Positions 55,296-64,000 of a stretch of DNA of 64,000 bases are shown here, piece by piece. The position numbers and the translations under genes are program-made. The first letter of the stretch is position 1, and each line of letters opens with the position of its first letter. The notes below the pieces were generated by a model that was given only the letters and a program-made list of their open reading frames with translations, ran no database searches and was not told the DNA's origin. The stretch is from Porites lobata (lineage: Eukaryota > Cnidaria > Anthozoa > Scleractinia > Poritidae), in assembly GCA_942486035.1 (NCBI GenBank), contig CALNXK010000129.1, forward strand, positions 1,047,001 through 1,111,000. The letters are read 5' to 3'.

Positions 55296-58200
55296 TTGAG
55301 ACGTTTTTGAGTTGTCACGCAACGCTGTGTCACGAAGGGATGTTATCACATTCAAATTCTTTATTTGAGGCAAGAGTGTTGCGTGACAAATTCGAATTCT
55401 TATTGAAGCCTAATACGTTCATTCTGGAAGTAGTATTCTTAATATACTAATAATACTAATATACTCCCCTCTAATAACAACAAATGGGATCGTTCAGATC
55501 GATTATTTCAAACATTTCCATCTAAAATGGACGATAGCATGTGTATTTGATGGGATGGGAGGAAGGGGTGTCTGGTTGATTACCTTCGTAATCTTGAACA
55601 AACTCGTGCTCGTTTGAGCGGTTGTAATAACCATTTCATCGTAGGACAAAGATAAATAGTAGAATGCACTAGGTACGGTAGAGTGTTAGTTTAAAATTTA
55701 TTTCTTGGACAGGTCGTGGTTTTTTGTTGCACAACAGAGCAGTTTGATATAATCGATGTTTATACTACCACCTGGACCCCTGGAATTTGGTTCCTTAGAG
55801 CAGTGGTATTTCAGCTTAATTTATACAAACCTTCTAGGGGTAGTAGAAGGAGCATGACAGAGCAGTTTGATCAGTATTACGATGTAAACCAGTGTCGTCC
55901 TAACGGCTCGTGAAAATTTAATTTTGAAAAATTGTGCCATGACTACAAATCATTTGACTATACAAACCAGTGTCGTAGATGCTAAATTAAATTAAAATTG
56001 TGCCATGACTTCATTTGACTACCAATACTTAAAGAGACAAGAAGCTGTAGTGAACTGACGCCATCGACAAGGTGCTGTTTGTAGAGTAGGTAGGATTTAA
56101 CAAAGTTTTTTGGAATTTGTTCGTACAGGAAAGTTAAAATAAATTATGAAAGTAATTATGCGCTATTAACTAAGCGCGTGACCAAGATGGATTATGCAAT
56201 TTTTTTTCTTTCGTGTTGTCGCGTATTTTATAGGCCGAGACCAAGTTGAGGCGTATGAAAACGCCACAAAAGAGGGGGGAAGTGCGAGGTCATTGTCGAG
56301 ATATCTTCAATAAAGAATTGATTATATGACTTAGAGAACAACTAGTCTTACAGGGTGAAAGCAGAGAGAGTAGTTCAATCAATCCGCAAAACGCACGATT
56401 TGCTTCTTCAACCCGCCTGTTACAACGAACGTTTTGGAGAAAAAAAATTGTAAATTGAAGGAATAAAATATTTGGCGAGTTGACTTGAATTTCTTAAGAC
56501 ACCACACATGCATTGAGTGTGCAAAAACTTCTCATAAAGTTGAGATCGTTATAATTTCCATGTACTCGAAGAGTAATTACAAACCATCCTTTTATATCAC
56601 AGCCAGGAAAATTCATTTATTTTAGCGCACAAATTTTGACCGCAGTATACTTTTTTTTTTCTGTTCTGTATATGATGACCAAGAATAAAATGGTGCACAT
56701 GTAGTGGTTCAATTCTCTCCTGGGTTTAAATAAATTTTCCTTTGTCTTTGGGTACGATAATGTATGATAATGATTTAAAACAAAGAAAAGTGAAATTTAA
56801 CTGGATCAAGGATAAAATTTCATCACAACACAGGCACCAAACGGTCTTCATTTATTTTCTAAGATCTGTAATGTCAAATTGCTGACACGAAATACCAATC
56901 TCAGATGAGAACTGATTCATACCATAAACTGGAATAATAACCTCGCTCCCATTGTCTTTAATATTTTTTGGTTAAACGTTTTTTTTTAGTTAGGTGAATA
57001 TATGCAAGTTTAATGTGTTATTAGGCTATTTATTTAATTTATTTATTAATTTGAACGTTTCAAATAATTCAAATCATTGTGATAACTGTTTCCAGAAAAC
57101 AGTGGCCTATTTTGTTTTATGCGCCAACAACAAGGTCTTACACTGGCCGTATTCACACTAGAGATGGGTTATCCGTTGGATAATTCGCGTCAGACAGTTA
57201 ATACGTCTTAATTTGAAAATGGAACGGCCTTAATTTTAGATGCAGTGGACAATCCGACTTTATACATCTGTATTTCCGTCAATTTTGACAGATTTTGAAG
57301 ATGGATTATCCGTCTCTAACGGGAAAACGGCCAATGTCGGAGATATATAGGAACTATATTTTTGCGAATTCTTCAATTAAAAGGGTTATCGCTAAGACAG
57401 CTATCACCAAAGAAAGCTGCTTATCAAAAACACGTTTCTGTTTTTACAGGAATGGTTTATCTAAATTTGTTTTTTCTTATAGCAATTTAAATACTGTGAA
57501 ATAAATATTTGTTTTACCTCCTCAGTGTTTATTCAGTTTTGTCCTTAAAGTCACTCAATTATTGTATCGAGCGCTTGCGCAGTTAATCCCTCCCATTCCT
57601 CCCAGGGAAATCGCTAGGGAATTTAACATGCAACTGTATTTTTAAAAAGGCTTTGTCCACATGAAGCCAGCACTTTTTTTTTAGACGAATAGGTCTCGGA
57701 TGAATGAGTGAATTCATGTACTCAGTACTGGTTCCGGGTGGACGGAGGAAAGATTCGTGTAAAGAAATTGCAGTTTCGAAAGTATCCGTATTCGTACAGA
57801 CCGGGTGGGGCCTGGGGCTTAAGCGTTTGACAACCAATCTACAAAATTCTTTTCAGGCAAAGTTCCAAGGCTCAAACCCAATCCTCTGGCTGAGATCCAA
57901 CGCGTCGACGACTCAGGTTAGCACGCCGCGCGTCAACAAGAACAACAACAACAACAAATTTTATTGAAAATTGGAAAATAACTAATTACATTACTTTCCC
58001 ACCCGCAAATAGCTTATAAACTAATCGAGGCCGGGGGGGCTGAAGACATATTGCAAAACAAAATTTGTTTATAAATGGACTAAGTAACAGTTAAGACACT
58101 ACTATACAGTAAATAGAATTTAAACTAACATAAAACAAGGCAGGTACATAACGATTACTCAGGCATAATATGACACACGAAACAAGATAACGAAACAAAT

Positions 58201-61200
58201 AGAAGAAAGCAGAAGGAACACTTAAGCATCAGAAATTTGCGAAATGTTACCCGGAGCACTCAAACACACGTCCGTCCATCTTAGCCACATCACGTGACCC
58301 TCGCATTGCGCGTTGGAAGAATTAAAACTGCATAATAAAAATAAGATCCAACGGGCAGTTGTGACGGCTATGCACGTATGTTGCAAATGAATTGCCCCTC
58401 AATCTGCGGAAATTGCAAGTGCACGAGACGTCAGAAAATACAATGGAGAGCGCGCGTTTCTAAATTCGCTGAAGATCATCATTCATGTTCGCAAGAAGCG
58501 CGTGATGAAACACAGGTGTGCAGAAGTGGAATGCGGTGGGCTTAAAAAGAAAGAAAGAAAGACTGCTCTCTATGACATGTTCATGTTAAGTTCATGGAAA
58601 GGAAATAACTCAAAGACTTACGTGTGCTCGAAATTAAACGAATGAGTGTGTTATATTTCCCGTGAAGCAGAACAATCTCGGTCAACATCTGATTGGCCAT
58701 TTCAGAGTTAAAAGGCTCGCTTTTTTAACGAGACTGAAAACCCTTTTTTTAAAAACAGAGGCTTGGGGCAATTCGGAAATAGTCTATAAGGATTGGGGCT
58801 GAGATTAGGAGCAATCGTTGACAAAATAGATGGGAAATTTGTACCCTCCCCCTTCCCTCCAAATCAAGGATGGGAAAATGGATAATGGCTCGTTTTGGTT
58901 TTTGCGGTCTTCATCCTTGATTTCGTCATTGACATGATGCCAGTATCTGCTAGTTGAATGAAAAATGCAATTACATACCTATGACATTTTACAAATTACA
59001 ACTAAATTAGCGCACCAATCAGATTCGATATAGGCTAAAGGTACTTTTTTTCATTCACATTGCTTTATTATTTTAAAGTAAAAGTTTTTTTTCGCCATAA
59101 CCATAAATGCACTTTCATTAAAAAATGAAACATGGTCTGAAGTAATCAAACTAAAATTACATGTTGCACTCACGAAACATTTACTTGGACAGAATCTAAT
59201 GAAAGTAAATCCCCATCAAGAGAAAAGCAATGTAACATCTTTTCGAAGGAAACTTTAAGCCAGTTCAATTTACATTAATAATTTACTGTTTAGTTACCCA
59301 TAATACAAAATAAAAAAGAGAGCGAATAGGTAATAGGTCGACGAAACCAGTGACTTTTCAGTTTCCAAGTAAATACTGCGTGTTTAGTGTGATAAATGTC
59401 CTTTTGGAGTCTTCTGACTAGCTATAGAGCAGCAGAAAAATGTTGAAAACAGTGGCCTCAGTCTTTTCATAAGTTGTATAGTCTCTGACCACCTTAATAT
59501 ACTGTATTCGTGTGTAATACAACGGTATAATTTGCCAAGAGACATTTTATTTTCCATGTGATGTCATCACACCATTTTCCTGGAATAGAATCATCTCTCT
59601 TCATATTCTTTCGTTTATGAAATTATCTAAGGTTTTTATGAATGAACCATATTTAGGCAACATGTCATCACACACAATTTGCTTAAAATAAAATGAGCCT
59701 ATTACGTCGGGTCCTTTTGATCACGTGTTTATCCATGGACTATTTATTCAGGTGACGCCCCCTCTAATTTTTGCCATCATCAGTATCAAGGTGCGGCTGA
59801 GAGAAACAAGTGTCTGAGTGAAACCAATCTGAGAAGTCATTCCTCTGTGAGATTACAGGTAGGCTTAATCTATCGACTTTTTTTAAATGGCCCGTTATTG
59901 TTCATTTAGATGGCTGGATTTCAGTAGCGAATACTTTTTGTGACCTATAGCATATGCACATTAATTGTGCGGCATCTTTCGAAGACACCATTAGGGTTTA
60001 CGAGCTCTTCAAGTTTTCTGCTGCTTCATCACTTCAATTTTAAAATAAATTTTCTGTGAGTACAACAATAGGGTTAGAAAAAATTGGCAGAAGGTATTTT
60101 TGTTGATACTTTTTTCCGACGTGAACCGCCTTTTTTGAAAAGCCTTGTTAAACTTTTTTTTTTGCCAATTTCGCAGTCCCAGCCTTGCTAGGTACAGATT
60201 TCTCTCAAGAGGCATCATTGATGATCTAGTTCCAGTCTGTTTCTCCACGCTCCATATACCAGCCCCCAGAAAGCTATGCTGAAAGTCTAATCTAATTCAA
60301 GGTTTTAAAAATAGTTAACTAACTAAAACAAAATTTTTGAGTGACGTTTGAGTCTTTTAAAAATGAAAATGGCGGGATAAATCCAAAATGGAATTTAAAT
60401 TCGTCTTTAACGGAATCAAATCAGAGTTTTCCCAGTCTCACTACAAGCTTCTCGTTCAGACGGTTTTTCCTTCACCGAGGGAAAAATGTTACCTTCGTTC
60501 GTTCCGTATAATATAACTTTCTAGCCATTTTTGTTAGTTTTTATTTCCTTGTTATGTTCTGGCTGCCCATGGTAGTCTTCGAATTTCGGTTATCAGGAGT
60601 GTTAACCAAGTCCCGAACGAAGCACCATAGAATGCAATTTCTGTCCTCAAAGATATCTTAGACAAAGGTCAAAATTGCTTATGGCGAACTTCATAATAAC
60701 AATACAGATTATCGGAGCAATGTACAAGTCAATAACACGAAACAACCTCAAATTTGAGGGAAAAAAAACCCAAACTTCCTAAGCTCGAAACCGAAATACC
60801 CTCAACTCACCGAAAACGAAGCACCCACTCTCACCTGCGGTGAACACGCCTGCAATTAGCTAATATTAACCAGTCAATTTCAAGGGTGAAAATCCCCTCT
60901 TGTCATATTTACCTGGCGCTTTTGCTCACGATGGCTCAAAACACGTTTGCGGTATTGCGGTGCTAGTGTTGACCATTTTTCTTTTTTTGCGGTGGGTGAT
61001 TTTGGTAATTGTAGTCATGAGTTGCGATATTGTGGTATTTCTAAAGGTGTGAGGTGTGCTGTTTATTGTGTTTAGGTCTATTTTGGACATGAACTTGTGG
61101 CCAAAGTGATTTGCCGATTTTACTGGTTTTTGTTTTCTTTTTTTGAGGCGTCAGTTGTGGTGCATGCGCGATTAATACTCATCCCACTCTACATCTACTT

Positions 61201-62076
61201 GACGATATTTGCAATCGAAAGAAGGCACCAATTATGCTCTTCGCTGAACGGAAGTAGTTCAAACTTTTGATTTTGTCGATCAGATCCCATGGTGTTGTGA
61301 TCATTTAAATGAAACCGCATGATAGTATTTACCAATAATTTTTAAAAGGATAATATTATATAATAATAATATTAATGTGCTTGTGATAAACGTGCTAAAC
61401 AACCTTCTTGCCTTATGTTCATGTTGCTGATCTCTTTGCAACAAGTTTTATTTCTTTTATTACGTATACGATTTTTTTTGGTCACCGATTACAACAAATG
61501 TTTGCTATAACTACAGCTTTTTAAATTACGAAATTTTAATGTCCTAAAAGTTCGAAAAGGTTATTATGAATAAACTTATCCGAGTTTTTCTTGCACGAAA
61601 TTGATACAACATCATCAGGTGTAGTCTGATGATGGCATACCACGGCATACAGGGTGAAATTACTCTTTGTCGCAATCTTCTATAAATAACAAACACGCAA
61701 AAATAATAATAATAAAAATTACCCTGAATCTGAGGATGGGTCAGCTACTGAGCTTGTCGAAATGTCATTGCGCGATCGCTGGTTAACGCGGGGGTTTGTT
61801 CTAGGACTGCAGCGTGACAGCCTGCAAATGAAATAATTCTGTAACATTCTGTTCTGCTACACAATAATAGTATTACAGTGAGTTTGAAGATCACTGCCTG
61901 CTACTGAAGTACTCATGATCGACAATGTTCGGAAAGTAGTATCATATATCGGAATCTAACATTTATTTGAGAGCACAATGGCAATTTTTTAATGACAGTT
62001 TAACTGTGCTAATGCACGGCGATGATATTAAGTTTAAACGTTTTACACCGATATTTTTTCTCAGATCAAAGCATTC
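55296..62076. other. Intergenic DNA, myosin VI to TPR gene
   Basis: No gene is supported except a possible non-coding 5' exon of the next gene near 59760-59859. Polyadenylation-like AATAAA hexamers follow myosin VI at 56138-56143 and 56309-56314; either could end its 3' UTR. One MITE (57141-57336), a CAA-rich run at about 57938-57957 and a short GAAA run near 58550 are the only repeats seen. Confidence 0.45.
57141..57336. mobile_element. MITE, CACTGGCCGTATTCAC ends
   Basis: Left CACTGGCCGTATTCACACTA then GAGATGG, right reverse complement CATTGGCCGTTTTCCCGTTA then GAGACGG. Both arms continue into GGATAAT/ATTATCC strings. Length 196 bp. Confidence 0.65.
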
Positions 62077-64000
62077 ATGGCGATGAGTGGAATCAGAGAA
62101 GCAAGCCCGGAGAGTGATGAGAAAGTTTTGGACTTTGATGATGCTACTTTGGAAGGTAAAGATACTTAAGCAACAATCAATAGTGTATAAAAGCATTTTT
62201 AAACATAGCTAGGGACGATTGAAATTAAAAATATACACAAGAGAACCTTTGTTAAAAGATTAAAACCCCAGTCAAGTTGCGGCATTTTCTACTTTCAACG
62301 GAGCCACGACAGTATTCAGTGAGTACTAAATTCAAAAATTAAACAAGGGAATGGTTAGAACTGTTGATAAACAATATTGACAGTACAAACAAGTACAGTT
62401 TATTTACGTAAGAGCTACAGTCAGGCAGTCATATTTATAATTAACGGAACGCTTTTTTTGTAGATTGTTGAAAAGCAAGCATAGTATCAGCACGAAAACA
62501 GAAAACAAACAGCAAACAAACAAATTGAACAGCAAACAAACAAAATTGAACAAACAATCAATGTAAATTGCAATTTACTAAGCTGGTGTCGTCTAGTGTT
62601 CTCTGGGGTTACAAGTTTTTGTCATGTCAGGAACGGAAAAGACATTTGTTTGTCAGCGGCCATCTCATTGAATGTGCAATAAATAATCCCCCTCCTTATT
62701 TATTTATTTGTTTATTTTCTATTTGTTATCATTTTCTGCTTCTCTCTCCTGTTTTTATCTCTCATTCCAATTATCGCCCCACACCTTCAAGTAAACTAAA
62801 TCCCGCAACGTCCCATACTTTTTTAGAACCTTAGGTTTTAAGGCATTTTAATGAATCCTCTCTGTTTTTAGCGATAGCAGAAGTTTACAAAACTGAAGGT
62901 GATGAGGCGTACTCAAAGGAAGATTACAGCAACGCTGTTTACTTTTACGCTGAAGGAATTAAAGTGAAGTGCAAGAACGAGGACCTTAAGTCTGAACTGT
63001 ACAGCAACAGAGCATATGCAAACCTTCTTTTAGGTGAGGTTTCCCATTTGTGTTTCAGTTCATGAGGTCAGTTGTATCTTGCAAAGACTGGCAAATTAGC
63101 ATGGCCAGCGAGTGCTCATCGCATTTGACTCGCAATTCGCCGGAGTTACTGGGTTTGAATCGGGCGCGATTAGTCGAGCACAAAGTGGGAGACACAGTGT
63201 AGCGCGACGCGCAAAGGAAGAGAGTTGAACGCCTGATATAATGCACCTGTCAATGTAATGCCGGCGGAGGGGGAGGCAGGGCATAGGGTGGGGATTTGAC
63301 TTTTTTCAAAAATTTGCAATCAAATTCCCTGCCCACGGGCAAATCATTCCAGTCAAATGCAACCAAATTTCCCCACCCCAGAATGCACACTGCTTTCAAT
63401 CCCAAGGCAGAACCTAAGAAAGGCACAACAAAAATATCTCCAAATAAAACTCTGCAATCTTTTATAAACGTTGCTGCATCACCAAAGATACATGTTCCTG
63501 TTACAGCTGCAATTATACGTTCTAACCATAATCCGTGTTACACTGCGTAGAATACATAAACCTTTCGGGGGAAGTCCACATTTTGTAAGTCTAAATATAC
63601 CGTTCTTAGTAAAGGGTAAAAGAAAGTCAGTTTTATAAGTTTACAGTGATGGTAGCGAATGAGCCACACACTAATCAATTGTACTTGCAAAAATCGACTT
63701 GGTTTCTCTTTACTTCCGTTTACTTTGATACCACAGTATTTTAAGAGGTTCAGTTGATCAAAAACACGTTAAAACAAACGAAATTTGAAGACAAAACAGT
63801 GAAATCCACTCAGCTTTCGCTTGTTTTCATTGGCCTTCACGACTTCCTGATCTTTTCAAACCGTATGGCGCATGCGTGAAGCGTGGAAGGGGGAAACATA
63901 TGTTCGGTCTCGGTCTTTTTCGTCCTAGTCGGCAGTCAAATATCTCCACGTCGGGCGAAGAAAGATTCAAATATCCCTTCCCCCGGGAGAACAAGATCAG
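62077..64000 (+). CDS. TPR-domain protein, 5' part only
   Basis: Coding exons 62077-62155 and 62872-63033 (phase 1 at both ends) encode about 80 residues; the gene then enters an intron and leaves the window, so the 3' limit given is the window edge. The ATG is the first in an exon with acceptor TTTTTTCTCAG at 62054-62064. An upstream donor (TTACAG|GTAGGC, 59859) could belong to a non-coding 5' exon. Residues 1-26 are acidic and unstructured-looking. From 27 on, AIAEVYKTEGDEAYSKEDY followed by AVYFYAEGI and ELYSNRAYANLLLG is a classic tetratricopeptide repeat start, like the clamp domains of TTC4, STIP1 or unc-45-type co-chaperones. Family membership beyond TPR cannot be decided from one repeat. 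Confidence 0.8.
63034..64000. other. Intron of the TPR gene up to the window edge
   Basis: No further exon was recognised. The stretch holds short open frames without similarity and a region of T/A-rich pairing near 63290-63380 (AATTTGCAATCAAATTCCC, AATGCAACCAAATTTCCCC) that may be an unclassified repeat. Confidence 0.4.

Overview
This window looks like nuclear DNA of an early-branching animal, most likely an anthozoan cnidarian (a stony coral or close relative). The evidence is compact metazoan genes with many GT-AG introns, AT-rich introns and intergenic DNA full of short inverted-repeat transposons (MITEs) and tRNA-derived SINEs, and proteins that resemble vertebrate orthologues clearly but not closely. 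The species call is inference. Orthologue comparisons below use vertebrate proteins recalled from memory, not a database search. All four recognised genes lie on the + strand.

Layout. (1) 1-2181: upstream DNA with a nested MITE cluster at 98-624. (2) 2182-13608: a complete sestrin gene (11 coding exons, 542 residues), a stress-induced regulator of TORC1 signalling and redox state. (3) 13609-17688: intergenic, repeat remnants. (4) 17689-22087: a complete two-exon fatty-acid amide hydrolase 2-like gene (549 residues), whose single 2.7-kb intron is packed with MITEs, including two elements with clear 6-bp target duplications and a tandem array of three related MITEs. (5) 22088-26463: intergenic, with a palindromic element just after the FAAH2 stop codon and a CRE plus E-box upstream of the next gene. 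(6) 26464-55295: a complete unconventional myosin VI gene (33 coding exons, 1238 residues) with motor, reverse-gear insert, IQ motif, single-alpha-helix, ubiquitin-binding and cargo-binding parts. (7) 55296-62076: intergenic. (8) 62077-63033 and beyond: the first two coding exons of a TPR-domain protein that continues past the window edge.

The genes do not form a pathway. Sestrin (nutrient and stress signalling), FAAH2 (bioactive lipid hydrolysis) and myosin VI (minus-end actin transport) are neighbours without evident functional linkage. No prokaryotic operon, CRISPR array, rRNA or intact tRNA gene was seen.

Most notable: the myosin VI gene lacks the class-defining insert 1 and carries a 99-nt intron that is in frame and stop-free at the converter/insert-2 boundary. 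It also has two added proline-rich SH3-ligand motifs in the tail. The sestrin appears to have Tyr for the catalytic-triad His and Met for the leucine-lid Trp. Several unrelated MITE families share CAGGG/CCCTG ends with 5-6 bp target duplications, and one TTAA-duplicating MITE sits inside the tRNA head of a SINE so that the empty site can be read directly.
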